Shown one piece after another: positions 1 through 6,545 of a stretch of 7,511 nt of DNA; the first letter of the stretch is position 1, and each line of letters starts with the position of its first letter. The notes under the pieces were generated by a model. That model saw only the letters and a program-made list of their open reading frames with translations, searched no databases and was not told where the DNA came from. Position numbers and translations under genes: made by a program. The stretch comes from Acidimicrobiaceae bacterium (GTDB lineage Bacteria; Actinomycetota; Acidimicrobiia; Acidimicrobiales; Palsa-688). Location of the stretch: assembly GCA_030838025.1 (NCBI GenBank), contig JAUTXM010000456.1, positions 1-7,511 of the forward strand, written 5' to 3'.

Positions 1-2
1 CG

Positions 3-1340
3 TCGGGGTGCGACCAGTGCCGAGTCCAGGCCGCCCCGGTACGGCGGGCCCCGCAGCAGTCAGCCCTGCCCGCCTCCGCCCGCGACCAAAACACCCATGC
101 GGCTGCGCCGCCGATCGTGCACGACGTCCTGCGCATGGGCGGCCAACCGCTTGACTCATCGGTCCGAGGATTCATGGAGGCCCGTTTCCGCCACGACTTC
201 TCGGGTGTTCGAATCCATTCCGATGCCTTGGCAGGGGCATCCGCCCGAGCGGTGCACGCCGCCGCGTACACGGTGGGAAACCATGTGGTGCTCGCCGGGG
301 GCGGCCCGACCCTCGTTTCGGGCGCCGGGCGGCGGCTCCTGGCGCACGAACTGGCGCATGTCATCCAGGGGGGCGGCGAGTCCACGTGGGGGCCGTCGCT
401 TGCCATCGGCGACGCCGCCGACCGCTGTGAGGTCGAGGCGGACGCCAGTGCCGAGCGGGTCATGGCCGTCGACGTATCGGCACCGGAGGTTTCCTCGGGC
501 CCGGGGCTGGCGGTGTCGGGCCTCCAGATGCTGCGCCGGGAGCCGGCGCCAACACCAACTGGTACTCCCGCCTCGCCCCCCGTCCCCACCCCGGCGCCGC
601 CCACTTGCAAACTCGACCGCGCCAAAGACTGTGCCACCTACGAGGAGTGGTTGGCCACGTTCCCCACCAGCACCTTTGGAACGGGAACGGATACCAATAT
701 CGCGGCGTCGATGCCGGCCGATTTGGCGGGACTCATTGGGGGCCCCCTCGGGCAGGGCAAGCCGGACTGCGCCGACGTCGCAATAATCCTGCGAAGTTAT
801 TATCTGAAGGCCCGAGGTCAGTCGTTCTCCTTCCTCGTCGGTCGAGACGAGAAGTCAGCGGAGAGATTCACCATCGGCAAGCCGGCCACCGACAAGGAAC
901 TTAAGGTCTGTTTGATCGGTACCGGCACCGAGAGTTTCCAGGAAACGCGGAGCCAGTTCGCGCTCGTAGACTTCTACAAGAAGAAGGGCAAGCCGCTTCT
1001 CAATCTGAAGGCGCTCCTCGCCGCCGGATTGAAAACCGGTGACATGTTTGTTTGGAAGCGGTTGCCGAGCATGAAAGGTAACTTTCAAGGGCACGCCCAG
1101 ACCGTCCAGCGGATCAGGAAACCGGTGTTCGACTCGAAGGACCCGACCAAGGTGGTGACCGCCGGTTTCGTCGTGGTGGTCCAGGGCAACATGTCGGCCG
1201 GGGCGGGCACGGGGAAACTGGAGCAGCGGAACTACTCATTCAAAGACCTCACCGGAAGCGATGACGGCGATGCGGACATCGGCGAGGAGCCTCGGAACCA
1301 CGAGGAAGGGTTCTTCGGCGCGGGGCCCTGGAAGGGCTGA
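3..1340 (+). CDS. DUF4157 (eCIS core) protein with C-terminal papain-like Cys-His domain; 5' end outside window
   Basis: Partial at the 5' end. The frame is open from base 3, and residues just before the GTG at 117 (HAAAPPIV) read as the usual lead-in to this domain, so that GTG is probably not the true start. A CDQC motif at bases 9-20 recalls the Cys-rich N-terminus I know from such proteins. Numbering from the GTG at 117, the DUF4157 domain spans about residues 10-115: RFRHDFSGVRIH, the metallopeptidase-like HELAH (77-81), and EVEAD (105-109). A proline/threonine-rich linker (about 142-163) leads to a C-terminal domain with C218 (PDCADV), GDMFVW around D309, H326 (GHAQTV) and N358 (VVVVQGN). 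That is the order of catalytic Cys, His and polar residue in NlpC/P60 and CHAP folds. Inference: an effector cargo with a DUF4157 delivery or processing region and an amidase, peptidase or acyltransferase-like warhead. No signal peptide is visible. The DUF4157 call is firm; the C-terminal fold is moderate. Confidence 0.88.
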   Translation, partial: SGCDQCRVQAAPVRRAPQQSALPASARDQNTHAAAPPIVHDVLRMGGQPLDSSVRGFMEARFRHDFSGVRIHSDALAGASARAVHAAAYTVGNHVVLAGGGPTLVSGAGRRLLAHELAHVIQGGGESTWGPSLAIGDAADRCEVEADASAERVMAVDVSAPEVSSGPGLAVSGLQMLRREPAPTPTGTPASPPVPTPAPPTCKLDRAKDCATYEEWLATFPTSTFGTGTDTNIAASMPADLAGLIGGPLGQGKPDCADVAIILRSYYLKARGQSFSFLVGRDEKSAERFTIGKPATDKELKVCLIGTGTESFQETRSQFALVDFYKKKGKPLLNLKALLAAGLKTGDMFVWKRLPSMKGNFQGHAQTVQRIRKPVFDSKDPTKVVTAGFVVVVQGNMSAGAGTGKLEQRNYSFKDLTGSDDGDADIGEEPRNHEEGFFGAGPWKG

Positions 1341-1346
1341 CAGGAC

Positions 1347-2759
1347 GTGGCCGCCCGAGCGCCTTCGACAGCTCCCGTCGCGATCCCGTCCATGTCGCGC
1401 CCGGCGGCTGCGGCGCTGCGGCCATCGGAACCTCCGACCGTGGTTGGCGACGCCCGGCGCTCGCCTGGGCGACCGCTTGAGGGGGCCTCCCTCGCCCTCA
1501 TGGAACAACGTTTCGAGCACGACTTCAGCGGCGTTCGGGTTCACACCGGTACGAGCGCCGAGGTGTCGGCTCGATCGCTGCACGCTTTGGCGTACACCGT
1601 TGATCGTGACATCGTCTTTGGGGCGGGCCAGTACTCGCCGTATACCGCGTCGGGTCAGCAACTGCTGGCCCACGAGCTCACCCACACCTTGCAACCCAGC
1701 CCTGGTGTTCGTGCGAGCGGTGCCATCGGCGGGGCCCGCGACACCTATGAGCAGCAGGCGGACGAGGTGGGCCGGACTGTGGCCGCAGGGCGATCGGCAG
1801 CCCGACTGCTGGCTGGGTACGGGTGGGGGCCGGATAGAGGGCTCCCCGCTACCGCGCCGCTCCCATTCCAAGGACCTGGTCGGCAAACGGGGCCACCACG
1901 ACCGGTAGTTGCCGACGCGACGCATGTGTTTGGCTTCGACCCAGCCGACGTCGAGCGTCGGATCGCCCAGTCCAACAAAGCCGGATCGGCTCCCCGAACG
2001 CTCACCGGGCCGGAACGGTCCGGATTGCTCTCCCGCATGCTGGTGTGCCTGGGAGCGCTCGACCGGCACCTGGAGAGAGCTCCGCAGTCGTGGGGAGTGA
2101 AAAAAGTTACCCAGTCGTGGGGAATGCCTGAATACGGTGCAGGAGACGGCACCGACAGCCCCGCGACGGCGGCCTCGAAGAACGCGCACCTTCTTGACGG
2201 CCAGGACGTCATGGAGCTGATCGAGACAATGGACGTTCTCTTGCTCGCAACCCCTGAGAGCGGCAGCTATCGCGGGAAGCTGAAAGAGATGCGAGACGAC
2301 CTGAACGCTAAGGAGCCGGACAAGGTGGCTGCGTTCGTCAAAGAGTTCATCGAGGCAACGAAGGAATATCTCGCCACCTCTGAAGGTGCGGAGCACGGTA
2401 CGACAGGCGCGACGAGTTGGGGCCAAATCGCAGGGCCGGCGCCGGCCGATGTGGCGGCGCCAGGAACGACCAAGGGCCACGACGGAACTGCTACCGCTGG
2501 CCCGAAGGCAATGACCGGGGGGCAGTCAAAGGTCAAGGTGATGCAGTGGGTCGCGTATGACGCCTCCGGCAACCAGTTCGCCAAAATCAGGTACAGCGAC
2601 GGGTCGACTCGGTTCATGATGGGCTCGATCTACGGAGTCCGGGAGATCGCCGATCAGGGGCCCATGGAGTGGAAGAGGGTGCCCGTCGTGGCCTCGCCAC
2701 CGACTCAGCGTCTGTCCCCGCCACCGACTCAGCGTCTGTCCCTGCCACCGCTATTCTGA
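1347..2759 (+). CDS. DUF4157 (eCIS core) protein with unrecognised C-terminal region
   Basis: 470 codons from GTG, 6 bases after the previous stop and in the same frame, so probably cotranscribed. A GAAGG at 1331-1335 is a distant possible ribosome site (11 nt); AGGA at 1342-1345 is too close, so coupling to the upstream gene is likely. DUF4157 covers about residues 35-148: RRSPGRPLEG, RFEHDFSGVRVHT (from R55), HELTH (109-113) and YEQQADEVG (134-142). The usual second Glu before Ala-Asp in this helix, present in the neighbour as E107, is Gln137 here. Residues 195-350 look mostly helical. SWG occurs at 248-250, 257-259 and 357-359. Residues 395-430 alternate hydrophobic and polar like beta strands (KVKVMQWVAYD, FAKIRYSDG). 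The C-terminus is an 8-residue PPTQRLS-type repeat. I do not recognise the region after DUF4157. It may be a second cargo, an adaptor, or a partner of the first protein. No signal peptide or membrane helix is seen. Confidence 0.87.
   Translation: MAARAPSTAPVAIPSMSRPAAAALRPSEPPTVVGDARRSPGRPLEGASLALMEQRFEHDFSGVRVHTGTSAEVSARSLHALAYTVDRDIVFGAGQYSPYTASGQQLLAHELTHTLQPSPGVRASGAIGGARDTYEQQADEVGRTVAAGRSAARLLAGYGWGPDRGLPATAPLPFQGPGRQTGPPRPVVADATHVFGFDPADVERRIAQSNKAGSAPRTLTGPERSGLLSRMLVCLGALDRHLERAPQSWGVKKVTQSWGMPEYGAGDGTDSPATAASKNAHLLDGQDVMELIETMDVLLLATPESGSYRGKLKEMRDDLNAKEPDKVAAFVKEFIEATKEYLATSEGAEHGTTGATSWGQIAGPAPADVAAPGTTKGHDGTATAGPKAMTGGQSKVKVMQWVAYDASGNQFAKIRYSDGSTRFMMGSIYGVREIADQGPMEWKRVPVVASPPTQRLSPPPTQRLSLPPLF
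2085..2123 (+). repeat. 12-bp direct repeat encoding QSWG, 27-nt period
   Basis: The 12-mer CAGTCGTGGGGA occurs at 2085-2096 and 2112-2123 within the second DUF4157 gene. The period of 27 bases keeps the frame and gives QSWG at residues 247-250 and 256-259. A run of six A (2100-2105), rare in this GC-rich window, lies between the copies. This may be a small in-gene duplication or a structural motif; a third SWG at 357-359 is not part of the DNA repeat. Confidence 0.6.
2697..2750 (+). repeat. 24-bp tandem repeat (2.25 copies) in the gene's 3' end
   Basis: Copies at 2697-2720 and 2721-2744 differ only at one base near the end (CCCCG versus CCCTG). They are followed by a 6-base partial copy, CCACCG, at 2745-2750. 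The unit is a multiple of three and encodes an 8-residue PPTQRLS-type repeat that forms the C-terminal tail. It lies just before the stop codon, so copy number could change without disturbing the protein core. Confidence 0.85.
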
Positions 2760-2975
2760 GTTCGTGACTGGCCGAAATGGGCCCGCAACGGGCAGCCTCC
2801 ACGGGAGCGCTCCTGAGTCAGTTCATAGCCTGGCAGAGGGGTGTCCTTATGGCCGGTACTCGGACCTGCTGCCTCGAGGACATCCTGTGGACGACGCCCC
2901 GCTTGCCATGGCGCCCCGGAGGGTTAGGTACGTCAAGCGGTTCATCGCCGCTCTCTTTCTGACAAGATCCGCTGA
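2760..2975. other. Non-coding or unassigned stretch after the DUF4157 pair
   Basis: No convincing gene. Short plus-strand frames start at 2764 (94 codons, GTG) and 2777 (61 codons) and overlap each other; neither has a clear ribosome site or recognisable domain. The 2777 frame contains ALLSQFIAWQRG, which could be a remnant of a longer protein but is too short to assign. A small stem GCCCG/CGGGC with a 3-base loop (2781-2793) sits 22 bases after the stop at 2759 and lacks a following T run. Confidence 0.4.
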
Positions 2976-3427
2976 TCATGCATCCGCTGGCGCATCTTCG
3001 CCATCGAAAAGCACGATGGCGTCAGCGGTGCGCCCGACGGCCTGGTAGGTCACTGCGGGATTGTTGCGGTATGGAGGCGACGGACGCTGAAGAGCCAACA
3101 TCCCAATATCGTTGTGAATGCAATATTGGCGCCGCCGAATAGTTGCGTTGGTGAAATCCCGCCGGTCCTCTTCGAAGAGACACCATTCGTTTCGCACGAG
3201 TTCGCCGGTACCTCCGCAGGTGGTTCGCCGGCGATACCCTCCGCAGGTGGTTCAACTGGTTCTCCCGGGAACTCGGCCGGTTTGGTCTGAGGACGTCGTG
3301 TTGCTGTGCGGTAGTTCCGGGCGCAGTCGTACAAGAAGCCGATTGAGTAGGCCCGATCCGGCCACTCGAGCACGATTGGAGAATCGAATTTAATTTCGTC
3401 AGCACTGGCCTCTCGGAGCTGGGCCCG
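2976..3427 (-). pseudogene. Possible frameshifted minus-strand gene with Glu-Pro-rich repeat linker; function unknown
   Basis: Two minus-strand frames look like halves of one protein. The upstream half (3427 down to about 3210) reads EIKFDSPIVLEWPDRAYSIG and FLYDCARNY, then a linker with EPPAE twice. The downstream half (about 3208 to the stop at 2976) reads GELVRNEWCLFEEDRRDF through NPAVTYQAVGRTADAIV. One added base near 3206-3212 would join them as EPPAEVP-GELVRNEW. The linker's 16-bp direct repeat (3211-3226 and 3238-3253) has a 27-base period, consistent with coding in this frame, and the downstream half has many G/C third positions. There is a stop at 3428-3430 and no good start upstream; GTG at 3371-3373 and GTG at 3195-3197 are the only candidates. 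I do not recognise the family. It could instead be a single 73-codon gene (2976-3197) or chance open frames. Confidence 0.35.
3211..3253. repeat. 16-bp direct repeat, 27-nt period
   Basis: CCTCCGCAGGTGGTTC is found exactly at 3211-3226 and 3238-3253. The 27-base offset is in frame. On the minus strand each copy encodes EPPAE, within a stretch rich in Pro and Glu. Confidence 0.7.
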
Positions 3428-3546
3428 CTATTCTTGGTTTGCGACGGCGCTGCCCCAGGACGGTTCAAATGATCGCTCGATGTCGGATTGGATTGGTGGC
3501 GGCGAGACGTGGTTGAGGTCCGATCTCGAATTGGTGCCGGACCGCT

Positions 3547-5274
3547 ATGAGCGACGGTGACGCCGACCGAAGGCGTCGGGGCGGTATAGACGGGGGCGAC
3601 CCGTCACCGGTCGCCGGAGGAGCCGATGTTGAGCGACAGCTCGGGGATTCGCGACCGGCCAACCAACACGATGCGCCGGGCGCAGGGGTAAGGAAAAGGA
3701 AGCAGCTCAGAGACGAGCTTTCCGAGCACTTCGTCGTCTTTCCACTAGCCGGTCTGGTGGGATTTTTCGTGTTATTCGCCGCGATCATCGGTACCCCGGT
3801 AGACACGCGCGCTGCCCTCTTCGTTATTCTCGCCGTGATTGCGGTGGGTATCCACGCCAGCCTCGGGACCCTTATTGGGGGCCGGGTGGGTGAGCGCGGT
3901 GTCGGGACTCTCCCGGGCCGTCTGGCGGACCACATCCGCGTCGTAGCCTTCTCGACGCTGGCCGGGGTGGTGGTCCTCGGCGTGGGGTTCTGGTATCTGG
4001 TATTCGTTTTCACGACGATCCAGCTGTGGTTGATCGTTGTCGCCGCACTGGCTTTCGTCGCCGGTTTCCTCGTCGAGCACCGAGCTGCCCGACTGCGCCG
4101 TTTCGGTGCCCCCCCGAAACCGCGGCGACTTAGACGGGGGCTGACCTACCTGTTCGCTCCGACGGCGGGGTTGGCGGGAGTCATTTTCGGGCTGTTTGTG
4201 GCAGCCGCCCTGCTCCTCGGGTCAGCGGTGGTGGACACCACGGCGTCCCAGAGTGCTCCGAAGATCGTTCCCCTGCCCAAGGTTGGCTCCGATGCCGGCT
4301 ACGGCGACTATGTGGCGTTAGGCGACTCCTACTCGGCGGGAGAGGGTTTGGGCCCGACGGGCGACTGTCACCAATCGCGGGAGGCGTTCGGGCGTCTGCT
4401 GGCCGCGAAGGAGGGATGGCAGGTTGATTTCGAGGCGTGTTCGGGGGCGGTAGTGGGCGACGTCTTTGGCACCGTCTTCCACGGTCCGCAGGTCCGGGGC
4501 GAGATCGACCCGAATGTGGGCTTGGTCACCTTGACCATCGGCGGTAATGATGCCCTGTTCTCCAAGGTGGTGGTCAGCTGCATCGAGCATCCCAGTTGCA
4601 TGTGGGGGAAGTTCCCGCCGTCGAATGTGGCGGAGGAGCAGCCGGTGCTCGGTGGTCGTCCGGCGCCGCTGGAACACGTGTGGGCCCCGGCCACGATCCT
4701 GGCGATCGGGGAGCAACTCGGTTCACCCGGTGGTCTGTTCGCCCGGTTGCGTGCCCACTTCCCGAATGCCCGCATCGTCGCGGTCGGCTACCCGTATCTG
4801 TTGCCCGACGGTCACGCGCCGTTGGCACGCGATCTGATGTGCGCGAATATCCTGCGGCGGGTCGACGAACCTGACCGGGCGGAGATCCGCTACTTACAGG
4901 ACCGGTTCAATGACACCATTTTCGAAGAAGCCGTCCGCCAGGGGGTTGACTACATTTCGCCCCGAGTGTTGTGGGCGGGGCATGAGCCGTGCGGCAAGCA
5001 CGGGCAGTGGACCAACTCCATCCAGGCCTTCCTGAACCCGTTCAACCCGATCGGTGGCGGCGCGTTTCATCCGAACTCCGCCGGCCAGCATGCGTTCGCT
5101 GCCCTGGTCAGCTGCTACCTGGCGAACAACAAGATCAGGCCGGCCGCCCAACAGTTCGAAGTGCCCGCAGACTGGCTGACCCCGCCGACGGCCTTGAAGT
5201 TGCTCGACGGCAAGCCGTTCCCCCATCAATGGGGAACCAGCTCCAACGACTTCAACGGTTGCGGATTCCCGTAG
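3547..5274 (+). CDS. Five-TM membrane-anchored SGNH/GDSL hydrolase
   Basis: 575 codons from ATG. No strong ribosome site is seen (TGCCGGACC lies upstream), but no other good start is near. Residues 1-60 are charged, Pro/Gly-rich and probably disordered. Five hydrophobic segments follow at about 62-82, 89-111, 132-154, 157-177 and 203-229. Basic loops at 112-131 and 178-198 place the N-terminus inside and everything after residue 230 outside the membrane. The SGNH/GDSL esterase-lipase domain has block I YVALGDSYSAGEG with nucleophile S261, block II ACSGA with G300, block III GGND with N334, and the catalytic His in AFHPNSAG (H508). The usual Asp three residues before the His is Gly505. Ser-His dyads are known in actinobacterial SGNH esterases, so activity is still plausible. 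Eight Cys lie in this domain and could form disulfides, which fits an extracytoplasmic location. Likely role: hydrolysis of an ester in envelope lipid, polysaccharide or an external substrate; the substrate cannot be read from the sequence. Confidence 0.93.
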   Translation: MSDGDADRRRRGGIDGGDPSPVAGGADVERQLGDSRPANQHDAPGAGVRKRKQLRDELSEHFVVFPLAGLVGFFVLFAAIIGTPVDTRAALFVILAVIAVGIHASLGTLIGGRVGERGVGTLPGRLADHIRVVAFSTLAGVVVLGVGFWYLVFVFTTIQLWLIVVAALAFVAGFLVEHRAARLRRFGAPPKPRRLRRGLTYLFAPTAGLAGVIFGLFVAAALLLGSAVVDTTASQSAPKIVPLPKVGSDAGYGDYVALGDSYSAGEGLGPTGDCHQSREAFGRLLAAKEGWQVDFEACSGAVVGDVFGTVFHGPQVRGEIDPNVGLVTLTIGGNDALFSKVVVSCIEHPSCMWGKFPPSNVAEEQPVLGGRPAPLEHVWAPATILAIGEQLGSPGGLFARLRAHFPNARIVAVGYPYLLPDGHAPLARDLMCANILRRVDEPDRAEIRYLQDRFNDTIFEEAVRQGVDYISPRVLWAGHEPCGKHGQWTNSIQAFLNPFNPIGGGAFHPNSAGQHAFAALVSCYLANNKIRPAAQQFEVPADWLTPPTALKLLDGKPFPHQWGTSSNDFNGCGFP

Positions 5275-5448
5275 GTCCCTGTGCCGGGTGGAACGTGCCC
5301 CTTTCGAGAGGTGCCGGCGAGCCGTCGACGCCAGTGCCTATCGGTGTTGCGGGCCGGGCCGTCGTGGCCGGGAGCGCTCGATCTCGCTGTCCTGTATCCG
5401 CTTGGTGGGGTGGTCTTAAAGGCGGGACGGACAGCGCAATGATGATCC
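5275..5448. other. Short convergent intergenic region
   Basis: It separates the ends of two convergent genes. I looked for a shared terminator and found only a 4-bp GGCC/GGCC stem around the GTCGT loop near 5353-5365, with no T run. Nothing else is seen. Confidence 0.5.
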
Positions 5449-6045
5449 TTACGGCAACCCACTCCGGTGGCGTAGTCGATCGTGGCAGTAGAGCCCGACA
5501 AGCACGACGATGGCAGCAAGTGTGCAGAACCCTCCTGCGAGACCGGCGCCCCATTTCAGTCGGTTGACCGACCAGGTGGTTGTTGGCAGCCATTGCGGAA
5601 TATGTGAGCTGGTGATCTCCCGCCACAGGAAGAGGTTCTCGGCGTGGTCGAAGAGAAATCCGGCGGTCGCCAGCCATGCGCCGAGGCTCGCTAACAGCGC
5701 GGCCCAAGCGGTCCTTCGGCGCCGAATCCAAGCCGAGGTGGCCCCTGCAGCAAGGATCACGATCCCCGCGTAGATGGCGGGATAGACAATGTCGACGACC
5801 AGCGAGAGGCGGAATCCGTCACTTCCGGCGTTTCCCATTTGGGCTTTCACGTCGTCGACTTGGCGTGGTGTGCGGGCGGTCGCCATCCGTTCCAGTGAGG
5901 GCTGGTGCGGAGCGGCTACCGCGGTCCGGATCGAGATGAACGCGGTGTTCAACTCGAAGAGCATTATGAAAAAGCTCACAAGCAGAATTGCTCTCGTGAC
6001 GGCGCTGATCCGCTCAGCCGGATGGGTCAGAGTTGGCATAGGCAA
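5449..6045 (-). CDS. Four-helix integral membrane protein of unknown function
   Basis: 198 codons. The TTG start at 6045 is preferred because AAGGGA (minus strand, 6053-6058) lies 7 bases upstream. The in-frame ATG two codons later (6037-6039) would have 13-base spacing. Hydrophobic segments lie at about residues 18-38, 81-102, 113-139 and 166-187. Between the first two is a loop of about 40 polar residues (QPSLERMATARTPRQVDD...). The basic run IRRRR at 107-111 before helix 3 suggests both termini are cytoplasmic and the long loop is outside. FDHAEN (132-137) at the end of helix 3, an acidic-Asn signature inside a membrane segment, may be the family's conserved site. No enzyme or transporter family is recognised. 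It converges with the SGNH hydrolase gene. Confidence 0.85.
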   Translation of the reverse strand: MPMPTLTHPAERISAVTRAILLVSFFIMLFELNTAFISIRTAVAAPHQPSLERMATARTPRQVDDVKAQMGNAGSDGFRLSLVVDIVYPAIYAGIVILAAGATSAWIRRRRTAWAALLASLGAWLATAGFLFDHAENLFLWREITSSHIPQWLPTTTWSVNRLKWGAGLAGGFCTLAAIVVLVGLYCHDRLRHRSGLP

Positions 6046-6052
6046 TGCAGTG

Positions 6053-6058
6053 TCCCTT
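6053..6058 (-). promoter_or_regulatory. Ribosome binding site deciding a TTG start
   Basis: On the minus strand AAGGGA ends 7 bases before the TTG at 6045, a normal spacing. The alternative ATG at 6039 would be 13 bases away. Confidence 0.55.
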
Positions 6059-6074
6059 TGTCTCGTCGGCCAGG

Positions 6075-6266
6075 TTATCCGTCCGGTGCGGCGGTGAGCG
6101 TGCCGCCAGGTAGTTGCCTGGGTTCGATGTATGTGACGCCAACACGATCCGGTAGCTGGCCGGCGAGGTAACTCGCTGGTCCGTTGGCGGGACGGCGACC
6201 CACCCTCAGGGCTCGTTGCATCTGATGGCGCCGCTCACACGAAGGGATGAGGTGGGTGGTGGGCAT
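6075..6266 (-). CDS. Possible small protein (63 codons) upstream of the membrane protein gene
   Basis: An ATG-started minus-strand frame ending 29 bases before the membrane protein start, so it could be cotranscribed. The second half (YLAGQLPDRVGVTYIEPRQL) has natural-looking composition; the first half is Arg-rich and less convincing. No ribosome site precedes the ATG (GCCTCC lies there instead), no domain is recognised, and it may be the tail of another decayed gene. Low confidence. Confidence 0.25.
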   Translation of the reverse strand: MPTTHLIPSCERRHQMQRALRVGRRPANGPASYLAGQLPDRVGVTYIEPRQLPGGTLTAAPDG

Positions 6267-6329
6267 GGAGGCAGTTCGAGGCGCCGAAAATCCAGTTCTG
6301 CCTGGTCGCAGCCGTCGGCCCGGCTTGGG

Positions 6330-6545
6330 TCAGTTGGTGATGATTGTGTTGTCGGCGATTGTGGTTAGGTCGCCAGGGAAGGGGCCGGGACCGCTGCTGT
6401 CGGCGAGGGTGAGGTTGCCGAGGTGTTGCCGATCGCCTCGACGCCGTGGTGGTCGTGTTGCAGGAGGAGCGTTCCTAAGATCGTGTTACAGGATGCCAAT
6501 TTCGGCAGTTGCTCCGACAACGCAGCGAAACCTGTTTGACGCCAG
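6330..6545 (-). pseudogene. Remnant of a repeat-rich, beta-helix-like secreted protein C-terminus
   Basis: In minus-strand order, one frame reads LPKLASCNTILGTLLQHDHH then GVEAIGNT (down to 6422). After two bases (6420-6421) a second frame reads GNLTLADSSGPGPFPG then TIADNTIITN, ending at TGA 6330-6332. One extra base would join them as EAIGNTSGNLTLADSS, so I read a single-base deletion. Repeated short units of the NT-x-G-x-L and GN-x-L type with Asn at turns resemble right-handed beta-helix proteins, and I recall similar C-termini in actinobacterial secreted proteins. Upstream of about 6500 the frame is uncertain: a third frame carries VFDRVNITDEHLPNGFG (about 6625-6570). No start is identifiable. 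It may belong to the same broken gene as the fragment at 6650-7162. Confidence 0.45.

Noticed and set aside
1236..2480. A 414-codon open frame on the minus strand opposite the second DUF4157 gene.
   Set aside because: The plus strand encodes a clear DUF4157 domain here. The minus frame is Arg/Gly/Pro-rich and shows no domain, as expected for an antisense shadow in GC-rich DNA.
2697..2750. The tandem repeat as a possible CRISPR or phage attachment site.
   Set aside because: Copies are adjacent with no spacers, in frame, and inside a coding sequence.
2781..2793. A GCCCG/CGGGC stem after the DUF4157 pair as a terminator.
   Set aside because: Only five pairs with a 3-base loop and no T run; too weak to call.
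3205..3213. Programmed ribosomal frameshift in the minus-strand gene.
   Set aside because: No slippery heptamer is visible at the junction, and no downstream structure was evident; decay or sequence error is simpler.
3374..3400. An AT-rich patch as a promoter for the SGNH hydrolase gene.
   Set aside because: It is about 150 bases from the start codon, and I could not find a convincing -35/-10 pair with proper spacing.
4989..5567. A plus-strand open frame running past the end of the SGNH hydrolase gene.
   Set aside because: Most of it is an off-frame shadow of the hydrolase C-terminus and then of the minus-strand membrane protein; no independent support.
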